Of a stretch of 39,293 bases of DNA, positions 1 to 7,249 are shown one piece after another; position 1 is the first letter of the stretch, and the number at the start of each line of letters is the position of its first letter. The DNA comes from Enhydrobacter aerosaccus (lineage in GTDB: Bacteria > Pseudomonadota > Alphaproteobacteria > Reyranellales > Reyranellaceae). The stretch lies in assembly GCA_903915535.1 (NCBI GenBank), contig CAIWTJ010000153.1, positions 1 to 39,293 on the forward strand, given 5' to 3'. Under the pieces are notes generated by a model, which was not told where the DNA came from, did not search any database, and was given only the letters and a program-made list of their open reading frames with translations. The translations under genes and the position numbers were made by a program.

Positions 1-407
1 GCCGTGGTGCCCATCTTCACGAGCGACCAGCTGTGCAGGATGTATTCCTGGATCGAGGCGCGGATCCACCACATCGCATAGGTGGCGAGACGGAAGCCGC
101 GGTCCGGATCGAACCGCTTCACCGCCTGCATCATGCCGACGTTGCCTTCGGAGATCAGCTCGGCCACCGGCAGGCCATAGCCGCGATAGCCCATGGCGAT
201 CTTGGCCACGAGACGCAGATGGCTGGTGACGAGCTGGTGAGCGGCCTTGGAGTCGCCGTGCTCACGCCAGCGCTTGGCCAGCATGAACTCCTCCTGCGGC
301 TCCAGGAGCGGGAATTTGCGAATGTCGCTCAGGTAGCGACTGAGATTGCCCTCGGGCGAGAGATTGGACGCCAGGGCGGGAAGACGTGCTGTCGTTGCGG
401 TAGCCAT
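1..407 (-). CDS. rpoH: RNA polymerase sigma-32 factor RpoH, N-terminal part (window edge)
   Basis: Heat-shock sigma factor that directs core RNA polymerase to chaperone and protease promoters. The 135 visible codons start MATATTARLP and hold sigma-70 region 1.2 (SRYLSDIRKFPLLEPQEE) and region 2, with LVTSHLRLVAKIA, GLPVAELISEGNVGMMQAV and the region 2.4 segment GFRLATYAMWWIRASIQEY. The spacing and wording of these motifs are RpoH rather than RpoD: there is no long region 1.1. The C-terminal half, including regions 3 and 4 and most of any RpoH box, lies outside the window. The ATG at 405-407 is preceded on the minus strand by a strong GGGGGAG ribosome site about 5 bases upstream, which supports this start. 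It lies downstream of rluD in the same direction, with a 141-bp gap holding its probable promoter. Confidence 0.95.
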   Translation of the reverse strand, partial: MATATTARLPALASNLSPEGNLSRYLSDIRKFPLLEPQEEFMLAKRWREHGDSKAAHQLVTSHLRLVAKIAMGYRGYGLPVAELISEGNVGMMQAVKRFDPDRGFRLATYAMWWIRASIQEYILHSWSLVKMGTT

Positions 408-466
408 AGGCTCCCCCTTTCCCAGTGAACGAGCGTTTAGCACTCTCGCCCACTGACTGCTAATGA

Positions 467-499
467 CCGACTATATTAGTCGGGTAGTTTCGGCGTCAA
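467..499 (-). promoter_or_regulatory. Candidate rpoH promoter overlapped by a 17-bp palindrome
   Basis: Read on the minus strand, TTGACG (494-499) and TATAGT (470-475) are separated by 18 bases, giving a good sigma-70-like -35/-10 pair about 60 bases upstream of the rpoH ATG. The same bases can also be read as CTTG-N17-CTAATAT, which resembles alphaproteobacterial sigma-32 promoters, so autoregulation is possible. A perfect palindrome with 7-bp arms, CCGACTATATTAGTCGG (467-483), sits over the -10 element and could be an operator. The motifs are seen; the function is inferred. Confidence 0.45.
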
Positions 500-548
500 G
501 AATAAACCTACTAACGTCCTCAGGTATTCCCTGCAGCCTTTAGGGTCT

Positions 549-1517
549 TTACTTAACGCCGTTCAGTTCAGCGATGAGCTTCTGGAAGTCTTGAGGCAAT
601 TGTGTGGCGAAGCTCAGCTGTTGGTGGCTCCGGGGGTGGATAAATTCCAGGACCGCCGCGTGAAGCGCCTGCCGTTTGAATGATTTCAACGCTTCAGGCC
701 CGGGGCCGTTCCGTTTGCGCCCGTACAATGGGTCTCCGACCACCGGCAGGCCGAGATGGGACATGTGTACCCTCACCTGATGGGTGCGTCCGGTGTGGAG
801 TTTCGCGCCCATCAGGCTGGCAATCGGCGTCAGGGCGTCGCCGAAACGCTCTTCGAGCCACCATTCGGTGACGGCGGTCCGCCCGCCGGCGCGGCGCACC
901 GCCATGCGCTTGCGGTCGACCGGGTGACGGTCGATCTGGGTCTCGAGCAGTCCGTTTTTCATCTTCGGACCGCCCCAGACCAGCACCTTGTAGATGCGGG
1001 TCAGGTCGTGGGCGGCGAAGAGCTTGGACAGCGCATGGTGAGTGTTGTCGTTCTTGGCCACGACCATGACACCCGACGTATCCTTGTCGAGACGATGGAC
1101 GATGCCTGGACGGCGCACGCCGCCGATGCCTGAAAGGCTGTCGCCGCAGTGCGCAATGAGCGCATTCACCAGCGTATGGTCGGGATTGCCCGGCGCGGGA
1201 TGGACAACCAGGCCGGCCGGCTTGTTCACGACCAGCAGGTCGGTGTCTTCATAGAGAATGTCCAGATCGAGCGCCTGGGCCGCCGGTTCGGCGGGTTCAG
1301 GCTCGGGAATGTCGACGGCGAAGCTTTCGCCGATTTTGACCTTGCGGGATGGCTCTTCTACTGTCTTTCCGTCAGCCAGCGTCACGCGGCGGCTTTCGAT
1401 CAGCGCTTTCACGCGGCTCCGCGTGAGCGCCGGAAGGGCAGCCGTCAGCGCACGGTCCAGCCTCTCGCCGGCAGTGCTTTCGTCGATGGTCACGAGGTGG
1501 CGGCCGGCATCACTCAT
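549..1517 (-). CDS. rluD: RluA/RluD-family 23S rRNA pseudouridine synthase
   Basis: Isomerises uridines to pseudouridine in 23S rRNA (the RluD type acts in helix 69). The 322-residue protein has an N-terminal S4 RNA-binding domain (about residues 15-75, with GERLDRALTAALPALTRSRV) and the PseudoU_synth_2 domain, including the catalytic-Asp motif GIVHRLDKDTSGVMVVAKND and the later HTGRTHQVRVH motif. I chose the ATG at 1517 (MSDAGRHLV). The frame stays open for another 82 codons upstream, but that part is low-complexity charged sequence antisense to the neighbouring gene. The start codon lies only 9 bp from the TTG start of the divergent small membrane protein, so each promoter must lie inside the other gene. 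RluD is more likely than RluC or RluA from size, the S4 domain and the context beside rpoH, but the target position is inferred. Confidence 0.9.
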   Translation of the reverse strand: MSDAGRHLVTIDESTAGERLDRALTAALPALTRSRVKALIESRRVTLADGKTVEEPSRKVKIGESFAVDIPEPEPAEPAAQALDLDILYEDTDLLVVNKPAGLVVHPAPGNPDHTLVNALIAHCGDSLSGIGGVRRPGIVHRLDKDTSGVMVVAKNDNTHHALSKLFAAHDLTRIYKVLVWGGPKMKNGLLETQIDRHPVDRKRMAVRRAGGRTAVTEWWLEERFGDALTPIASLMGAKLHTGRTHQVRVHMSHLGLPVVGDPLYGRKRNGPGPEALKSFKRQALHAAVLEFIHPRSHQQLSFATQLPQDFQKLIAELNGVK

Positions 1518-1526
1518 GGAGTCTTC

Positions 1527-1862
1527 TTGGCGTCCCCTTCCCTGCAGACCGGCGCACCTCTCTGGCTGAAGGTGCTGGTCATCGTCATGGGCCTGCTGAT
1601 CGTCGCGGGCTTCGTCGTCATCGCGGCGGAAGTCGCCCGGCGCATGTCTAGCCCCAACGGCTTCCGCTCGCCAGCGGTCACCGCCTTTTCCCAACGCATC
1701 GCGCTGCCCTCGGGCGCGCAGGTGATGTCCATGGAGTCGGTCGCCGACCGGCTGGTCGTGCACGTCAAGACCGCCGACGGACAGTCGTCGGCCTATTTCG
1801 TCGAACCCCGTACCGGCGCCCTGCTCGGCACCGTCGAATTCCCGCCCGGAGCGTCTCGCTGA
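1527..1862 (+). CDS. Small single-pass membrane protein of unknown function (possibly DUF6476)
   Basis: A 111-residue protein beginning LASPSLQTGAPLWLKV, with one transmembrane helix at about residues 14-38 (LWLKVLVIVMGLLIVAGFVV) and a C-terminal domain of about 70 residues that ends in a short beta-rich stretch (VVHVKTADGQSSAYFVEPRT). No ATG fits. TTG at 1527 is the best start because GGAG (1518-1521) lies 5 bases upstream, and starting later would cut the helix. The stop TGA (1860-1862) shares its A with the ATG of the threonine aldolase, so the two genes are probably translationally coupled. The position divergent to rluD resembles what I recall for DUF6476 proteins in Alphaproteobacteria, but that family name is from memory and no function is known to me. 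Confidence 0.7.
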   Translation: MASPSLQTGAPLWLKVLVIVMGLLIVAGFVVIAAEVARRMSSPNGFRSPAVTAFSQRIALPSGAQVMSMESVADRLVVHVKTADGQSSAYFVEPRTGALLGTVEFPPGASR

Positions 1863-2899
1863 TGAACTTCCGTAGCGACAACGAGACCGGCGCCCATCCG
1901 CTGATCATCGAGGCCGTGGCCCGCGCCTTCAGCGCCGGCCCCGTCCATTCCTACGGCGCCGACGCGTGGACGCAGAAGGTCGAGCAGCGCCTGCGCCAGA
2001 TCTTCCAGAAGCCCGACCTCGTGTCCTTCCCCGTCGCCACGGGCACCGCCGCGAACGTGCTGGCGTTGTCGTGCTGTACGCCGCCCTGGGGCTCCATCTA
2101 CTGCCATCCGACCGCGCACATCGCCGTCGACGAGGCCAACGCGCCGGAGTTCTACACCGGCGCCAAGCTCGAACCGATCGACGGCCCCGCCGGCAAGATC
2201 GACTCGAAGGCGCTTGCCAACGCGCTGGCGCAGCCGGTCTATGGCGTCGTGCATCACCCGCAGCCGTCGGCCGTGTCGATCACCCAGGCCACCGAGTGCG
2301 GCGCGGCCTACGCGCCCGAGGAGATCGCGGCGATCGCAACGTCGACGCATCGCCAGGGCCTGAAACTCCACATGGACGGCGCGCGTTTCGCCAACGCCCT
2401 CTCCTACATCGATTGCTCGGCGGCCGAGCTGTCGTGGCAGGCCGGCGTCGACGTGCTGAGCCTGGGCGCCACCAAGAACGGCGCGCTGGGCGCCGAGGTC
2501 GTGATCTTCTTCGACGCCGACCTCGCCAGGGAGTTCGAGTTCCGGCGCAAGCGGGGCGGACATCTGTTCTCGAAGATGCGGCTCTTGTCGTCGCAGCTCG
2601 ACGCCTATTTCGCGGACGGCTTGTGGCTATCCAACGCCAAGCACGCCAACATCATGGCGCGCCGCCTGGTGGCCGGCCTGACGACGCTCAAGGGCACCTC
2701 GCTGCTCTATCCGGTCGACGCCAACGAGATCTTCGTTGTCCTGCCCGCGCACATGCACGATGCTTTGCAGGCAGCCGGGGCGCAGTACCATCCCTGGCCG
2801 TCCGACCGGCCGGGCGAGCGTGCCTTCCGCTTGGTGACGGCGTTCGATACCGAACCGGCCGCGGTCGACAAATTCCTCGCCATCGCCAAGGCAGCCTGA
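1862..2899 (+). CDS. ltaE: Low-specificity L-threonine aldolase (beta-eliminating lyase family)
   Basis: PLP enzyme that cleaves L-threonine/L-allo-threonine to glycine and acetaldehyde. The 345 residues match the usual length of the family. The start MNFRSDNETGAHPLIIEA is typical. The PLP region includes ATGTAANVLAL (about 59-69) and HMDGARFANA, whose Asp172 should pair with the pyridine nitrogen. LSLGATKNGALGAE contains Lys205, the probable Schiff-base lysine. Translation is coupled to the upstream small membrane protein through a one-base overlap, and the molybdoenzyme gene starts 7 bases after the stop, so the three may be co-transcribed. Other beta-hydroxy amino acids could also be substrates. 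Confidence 0.9.
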   Translation: MNFRSDNETGAHPLIIEAVARAFSAGPVHSYGADAWTQKVEQRLRQIFQKPDLVSFPVATGTAANVLALSCCTPPWGSIYCHPTAHIAVDEANAPEFYTGAKLEPIDGPAGKIDSKALANALAQPVYGVVHHPQPSAVSITQATECGAAYAPEEIAAIATSTHRQGLKLHMDGARFANALSYIDCSAAELSWQAGVDVLSLGATKNGALGAEVVIFFDADLAREFEFRRKRGGHLFSKMRLLSSQLDAYFADGLWLSNAKHANIMARRLVAGLTTLKGTSLLYPVDANEIFVVLPAHMHDALQAAGAQYHPWPSDRPGERAFRLVTAFDTEPAAVDKFLAIAKAA

Positions 2900-2906
2900 G
2901 GCGTCC

Positions 2907-5207
2907 ATGACCCACCAGCGCACCTACACCGCCGCCCACTGGGGCACCTACGAAGTCGAGTACGACGACAAGGGCCAGGCGGTGAAGCTGCATCCCTTCT
3001 CCAAGGATCCCGATCCCTCGCCGATCGGCCTGCATATGCTGTCGGACGAAGTCTCGCGCCTGCGCGTGCTGCGCCCCTCGGTGCGCAAGAGCTGGCTCGA
3101 GCACGGTCCCGGCAGCGCGCCGGAGAAGCGCGGACAGGAGCCGTTCGTCGAAGTCTCGTGGGACGAGGCGCTCGATCTCGTCGCCCGGGAACTGGCGCGG
3201 GTGAAAGAGAAGCACTCCAACCGCTCGATCTTCGGCGGTTCGTACGGGTGGTCGAGCGCCGGCCGCTTCCATCACGCGCAGAGCCAGGTCCATCGCTTCC
3301 TGAATTCGATCGGCGGCTACGTGCGCCACCAGGATTCCTACAGCCTGGGCGCCGCGCGCGTTCTGCTGCCGCATATCGTGGCACCGATGGAAGAGCTGAT
3401 GGCCCAGCACACGAGCTGGAACGTGCTGGCCGAGCACTGCAAGCTATTCGTCACCTTCGGCGGCGTGCCGCGCAAGAATTCGCAGATCAACGCCGGCGGC
3501 GCGACGCTGCATCACGTGAAGGGCGGCCTCTACGGCATGCGCGAAAAAGGCGTGCGCTTCGTGAACGTGACGCCGACCGCCGAAGACCTCGACAACGGCG
3601 GCGCCGTCGAGTGGCTGGCGATCAAGCCGGGCACAGATGCCGCCATGATGCTGGCGCTTTGCCACGTGCTGCTGACCGAGAACCTCCACGATCGTGCCTT
3701 TCTCGACAAGTACACCGTGGGCTTCGACAAGCTCGCGCCGTACCTGGCGGACAAGACTCCCGAGTGGGCCGCGAAGATCACCGGCATTCCCGCACCTCGC
3801 ATCCATGCGCTGGCGCGCGAGATGGCCGCGACCCGCACGACCGTCTCCATCGGCTGGTCTCTGCAGCGCTCGCATCACGGTGAGCAGCCGTTCTGGGGCC
3901 TGATAACGCTCGCCTGCATGCTGGGCCAGATCGGCCTGCCGGGCGGCGGCTTCGGCGTCGGCTACGGCCCCGTCAACCTGATGGGCAGCAACGGTCCGCG
4001 ATATTCAGGCCCGACCCTGCCGCAGGGTGCGAATGCGGTGCCCGACTTCATCCCGGTCGCGCGCTTCACGGACATGCTGCTCAATCCGGGCGGGACGACG
4101 ACCTACAACGGCCACGTCATCACCTATCCCGACATCAAGCTGGTGTACTGGGCGGGCGGCAATCCGTTCCATCATCACCAGGATCTCAATCGCCTGATGG
4201 TCGCGTGGCGCAAGCCCGAGACGATCGTGTTCCACGAGCAGTTCTGGACGCCGGCCGCGCGCATGGCCGACGTCGTGCTGCCCGCGACCACCAGCCTCGA
4301 ACGCGACGACATCGGCTATGGCACGCGCGAGCCGTTCCTGATCGCCATGAAGAAGGCGCGCGAACCGATCGGCGAAGCGAAGGACGACTACTGGATCTTC
4401 GCCGAACTCGCCAAACGCCTGGGCCAGGGCCAGCGCTACACCGAAGGCCGCACGCCGATGGAGTGGATGGCCCATCTCTATGCCCAGTCGCGCGAGAAGT
4501 CGGCACAGGCCGGCGTCACGATCCCGCCGTTCGAGGAATTCTGGGAAGCCGGCATCGCCGAGGCCGTCGGTACGCAGCGCGATCCGGTGATGCTCGCCAA
4601 CTTCCGCGCCGATCCCGAGATGAACAAGCTCAAGACGCCGTCGGGCAAGATCGAGATCTTCTCCGAGAGGATCCATTCGTTTGGCTATGACGATTGCCCG
4701 GGCCATGTCGTGTGGATGGAGCCGATCGAGTGGCTGGGCTCCAAGACGGCCGAACGCTATCCGCTGCACATGCTGTCGGACCAGCCGGGCGACAAGCTGC
4801 ACAGCCAGCTCGACCACAGCCCGTTCGCCAAGGCGACCAAGGTGAAGGGCCGCCAGCCGATCACGCTCCATCCCGATGACGCGGCCGCCCGCGGCATCTC
4901 CGAGGGCGACCTGCTGCGTGTGTTCAATGATCGGGGCGCCTGCCTCGCCGCCGCCCGCGTGAGCGATCGCATCCGTCCGGGCGTCGTGCGCCTCTCGACC
5001 GGCGCGTGGTTTGATCCGGCAGACGCAGGCTCAAACCGGCCACTGGAGAAGCACGGCAATCCCAACGCCCTCACCCTCGACATCGGTGCCTCAAAACTGT
5101 CACAGGGTTGCATCGCCCAAACCTGCCTGGTCGAGATCGAGCGCTTCGACGGCCCCGCTCCCGCCGTCACCGCCCACCGTACGCCCGCCTTCACCGAGCG
5201 CCGTTAG
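2907..5207 (+). CDS. Molybdopterin-dependent oxidoreductase, BisC/TorA (DMSO reductase family) type
   Basis: A 766-residue enzyme of the DMSO reductase family, closest in layout to biotin sulfoxide reductase BisC and TMAO reductase. It probably reduces an S- or N-oxide using bis-MGD molybdenum. The motif FGGSYGWSSAGR (about 109-120) places the molybdenum-ligand serine at Ser117, as in YGW-x-S of the family. There is no N-terminal Cys cluster, so no [4Fe-4S] centre. There is also no Tat signal peptide, which favours a cytoplasmic BisC-like enzyme over periplasmic TorA or DorA. Further family blocks are WAGGNPFHHHQDLNRL, the ATTSLERDD region, and a C-terminal MGD-binding domain with LHMLSDQPGDKLHSQLDHS and LSTGAWFDP. 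It starts 7 bases after ltaE. The substrate (biotin or methionine sulfoxide, TMAO or other) cannot be told from the sequence. Confidence 0.87.
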   Translation: MTHQRTYTAAHWGTYEVEYDDKGQAVKLHPFSKDPDPSPIGLHMLSDEVSRLRVLRPSVRKSWLEHGPGSAPEKRGQEPFVEVSWDEALDLVARELARVKEKHSNRSIFGGSYGWSSAGRFHHAQSQVHRFLNSIGGYVRHQDSYSLGAARVLLPHIVAPMEELMAQHTSWNVLAEHCKLFVTFGGVPRKNSQINAGGATLHHVKGGLYGMREKGVRFVNVTPTAEDLDNGGAVEWLAIKPGTDAAMMLALCHVLLTENLHDRAFLDKYTVGFDKLAPYLADKTPEWAAKITGIPAPRIHALAREMAATRTTVSIGWSLQRSHHGEQPFWGLITLACMLGQIGLPGGGFGVGYGPVNLMGSNGPRYSGPTLPQGANAVPDFIPVARFTDMLLNPGGTTTYNGHVITYPDIKLVYWAGGNPFHHHQDLNRLMVAWRKPETIVFHEQFWTPAARMADVVLPATTSLERDDIGYGTREPFLIAMKKAREPIGEAKDDYWIFAELAKRLGQGQRYTEGRTPMEWMAHLYAQSREKSAQAGVTIPPFEEFWEAGIAEAVGTQRDPVMLANFRADPEMNKLKTPSGKIEIFSERIHSFGYDDCPGHVVWMEPIEWLGSKTAERYPLHMLSDQPGDKLHSQLDHSPFAKATKVKGRQPITLHPDDAAARGISEGDLLRVFNDRGACLAAARVSDRIRPGVVRLSTGAWFDPADAGSNRPLEKHGNPNALTLDIGASKLSQGCIAQTCLVEIERFDGPAPAVTAHRTPAFTERR

Positions 5208-5253
5208 CAAGCTTTAGCGAGCGCTTGCTTGCGGCTAGGCGGCCCCAAGCGCA

Positions 5254-5268
5254 AATTGCACTGCAATT
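5254..5268. promoter_or_regulatory. 15-bp perfect palindrome upstream of the molybdenum hydroxylase operon
   Basis: AATTGCACTGCAATT has 7-bp arms around a single C and stands 57 bases before the ATG at 5326, inside the 118-bp gap after the BisC-type gene. Such short AT-edged palindromes are typical operators of dimeric repressors. A weak promoter reading (TTGCAC at 5256-5261, 17 bases, GAGCAT at 5279-5284) would put the palindrome over the -35 box. The operator role is inferred. A weaker inverted repeat (AGCAAGC 5206-5212, GCTTGCT 5223-5229) follows the stop codon and lacks a T-run. Confidence 0.4.
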
Positions 5269-5325
5269 AAGTGACTTTGAGCATGACGGGCGGGGAGAGT
5301 CATACCCGCTCCTGGGGGGGGCTTC

Positions 5326-6432
5326 ATGAAACTGCGATCCGTTAGGCTTGTCTGCGCGGCCCTGTTCGCCGCGAGTTCGGTCGGTGTTTTCGCGTCCGCG
5401 CAAGCCGCGGATGTTCCCGACTTCCTGAAGGCGATCAGCGGCAACCCTCCGCCGCCCAGCGCCACCGATATCGCCACCCGCAATGTGCTGCAGCTCAACG
5501 TCAGCATGTTCTCGCTCTACGAGTCCGCCGGACAGACGTTCCGCAAGAACATCCTGGCCAACCATCCGCTCATCCTGGCGCTGTTCTCGGGCGCCGGCGG
5601 CCGCATGATCCTCTACAAGCCGGGCCAGGCCCCCATCGACGCGCCGTCGGTGCCGAAGGCCTACCAGGTGATGAAGTCGCTCGGTCACAGCACCATGGCG
5701 ATCTCCGAGGTCGTCATGCCCTATCTCGACAAGCCGGCGGACAAGAGCTGGATGGCCCCGATGCGGGCCTATCTCGCCGAGATGAAGAGCGCGCTCGAAA
5801 CGATCGATGCGGCCGAGATGCCCGCCGAATGGCGTCCCAACTCGCGTTCGATCCTCGAGAACAACATTGCGTTCATGGAAGACTGCCTGACCAAGGGTGT
5901 GATCTCGCTCGACACGCTGCAGGCCTTCGCCAAGAAGCAGGGTCCGTTCCTGATGAAGGCGATCAACTGGGCCGCGTCGACCCAGGTGAAGCACTGGATG
6001 GGCGTCCTCGACGGCTGGAAGAAGGATCTCGGACCCGACTTCGACAAGGCCTATGCGGCGTCGAACACCATCTACGTCGCGCGCCAGAACAACGTGCTCT
6101 ACAGCGTGCTCGCGCAGTACTTTGGACCGGAAGCGATCAACGACCGCCTGATCCTGCTCGAGACGATCTCCTTCACGACGACACCCGAGGACATGCTGCA
6201 GGCGATGGTCCGCATCATCTCCGACCGCTCCGTGGGTTCGCTGTTCTTCAATCAGTACCATCTGATGGACTACGAACTGATGGGAGGCGATGCCCGCAAG
6301 ACCATCATCTCGGAGATGAAGGCTCGCGGCAAAGACGCGTTCCTGCCGCCGCTGGTGCCGTTCGGCTCCAAGCAGTGGCCGAGCCTGGTGACGCCGGGCA
6401 CGGGCGCGTCGTCGCTCGACGACGTCCACTGA
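5326..6432 (+). CDS. Exported protein of unknown function in the molybdenum hydroxylase operon
   Basis: A 368-residue protein with a classical signal peptide: positively charged MKLRSVR, a hydrophobic stretch, and a likely cleavage after AQA (residues 25-27). The mature part is largely alpha-helical in appearance, has no transmembrane segment, no CxxCH haem motif and no metal-binding signature I recognise. It holds several aromatic and lysine-rich stretches (for example WMGVLDGWKKDLGPDFDKAY). A G-rich ribosome site (GGGGGGGG) lies just before the ATG. The stop is one base before the FAD subunit gene, so it is almost certainly co-transcribed with the hydroxylase subunits. It may be a periplasmic partner or be functionally linked through the substrate. 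I do not recognise the family. Confidence 0.8.
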   Translation: MKLRSVRLVCAALFAASSVGVFASAQAADVPDFLKAISGNPPPPSATDIATRNVLQLNVSMFSLYESAGQTFRKNILANHPLILALFSGAGGRMILYKPGQAPIDAPSVPKAYQVMKSLGHSTMAISEVVMPYLDKPADKSWMAPMRAYLAEMKSALETIDAAEMPAEWRPNSRSILENNIAFMEDCLTKGVISLDTLQAFAKKQGPFLMKAINWAASTQVKHWMGVLDGWKKDLGPDFDKAYAASNTIYVARQNNVLYSVLAQYFGPEAINDRLILLETISFTTTPEDMLQAMVRIISDRSVGSLFFNQYHLMDYELMGGDARKTIISEMKARGKDAFLPPLVPFGSKQWPSLVTPGTGASSLDDVH

Positions 6433-6433
6433 G

Positions 6434-7249
6434 ATGAACCTCAATACAGTCGGCGAGATCAAGCGGCCGGCATCCGTCGAGGAAGTCGGCCCCTGGCGCG
6501 ATGGCTACTCCTGGCTCGCGGGCGGCACCTGGCTGTTCTCCGAACCCCAGATCGCCGTCGACACGCTGATCGACCTGCCCAGCCTGGGCTGGACACCGCT
6601 CACCGTCGGCGAGAGCGGGCTCGAGATTGCCGCGACCTGTCGCATCGTCAACCTGCACGACTTCAAGGGGCCCGCTGGCTGGCGCGCAGTGCCCCTGTTC
6701 CGCCAGTGCATCGATGCGTTCCTGATGTCGTTCAAGATCTGGAATGCTGCGACTGTAGGCGGCAACATCGTCATGTCGCTGCCCGCCGGCGCCATGATCT
6801 CGCTCACGGCGGCGCTCGAAGGCGTCTGCACCCTGTGGCCTCGCGACGGCAAGCCGCGGCAGGTTCCTGTCGTCGACTTCGTCACCGGCAATCACCAGAA
6901 CGTGCTGCAAAAGGGCGAGCTGCTGCGCTCGATCCATCTGCCGGCATCGGCGCTGTCGAAGCGCCATGCCATGCGGCAGGTGTCGCTCACCCATCTTGGA
7001 CGGTCGGCCGCGCTGATCGTCGGCACCGTCGGCGACAGGGGCGAGGACTTCCTGCTCACCGTCTCGGCCGCCACGCCGAAGCCCGTGCACCTCCGCTTCA
7101 GCAAGCTTCCCTCCGCCGCGGAGCTGCGCAAGGCGATCGACGACAAACTGTCGCCGGATGCCTACTTCCAGGATGTCCACGGGTCGGCGCCGTACAAGCG
7201 GCACGTGACCTATTACCTCGCCGAACAGATTCGCACGGAGCTCGCATGA
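6434..7249 (+). CDS. FAD-binding subunit of a xanthine dehydrogenase/CO dehydrogenase-type molybdenum hydroxylase
   Basis: The medium (FAD) subunit, which passes electrons from the iron-sulfur centres to an acceptor. In 271 residues it shows the two flavin-binding loops of the CoxM/XdhB family: LAGGTWL (about 28-34) and NAATVGGNIVMSLP (about 104-117). Binding of the isoalloxazine is followed by the C-terminal CO_deh_flav_C-like region. Its stop overlaps the ATG of the next gene in ATGA (7246-7249), and it begins one base after the stop of the periplasmic protein. The operon order FAD subunit then Fe-S/Mo subunit makes a complete enzyme. The substrate is not visible. Confidence 0.87.
   Translation: MNLNTVGEIKRPASVEEVGPWRDGYSWLAGGTWLFSEPQIAVDTLIDLPSLGWTPLTVGESGLEIAATCRIVNLHDFKGPAGWRAVPLFRQCIDAFLMSFKIWNAATVGGNIVMSLPAGAMISLTAALEGVCTLWPRDGKPRQVPVVDFVTGNHQNVLQKGELLRSIHLPASALSKRHAMRQVSLTHLGRSAALIVGTVGDRGEDFLLTVSAATPKPVHLRFSKLPSAAELRKAIDDKLSPDAYFQDVHGSAPYKRHVTYYLAEQIRTELA

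Noticed and set aside
549..1763. Longer rluD with 82 extra N-terminal residues
   Set aside because: The extension is charged, low-complexity and antisense to the small membrane protein; RluD proteins start near the S4 domain.
5206..5229. Inverted repeat after the BisC-type gene as a terminator
   Set aside because: Only 7-bp arms, a 10-base loop and no T-run; the evidence is too weak.
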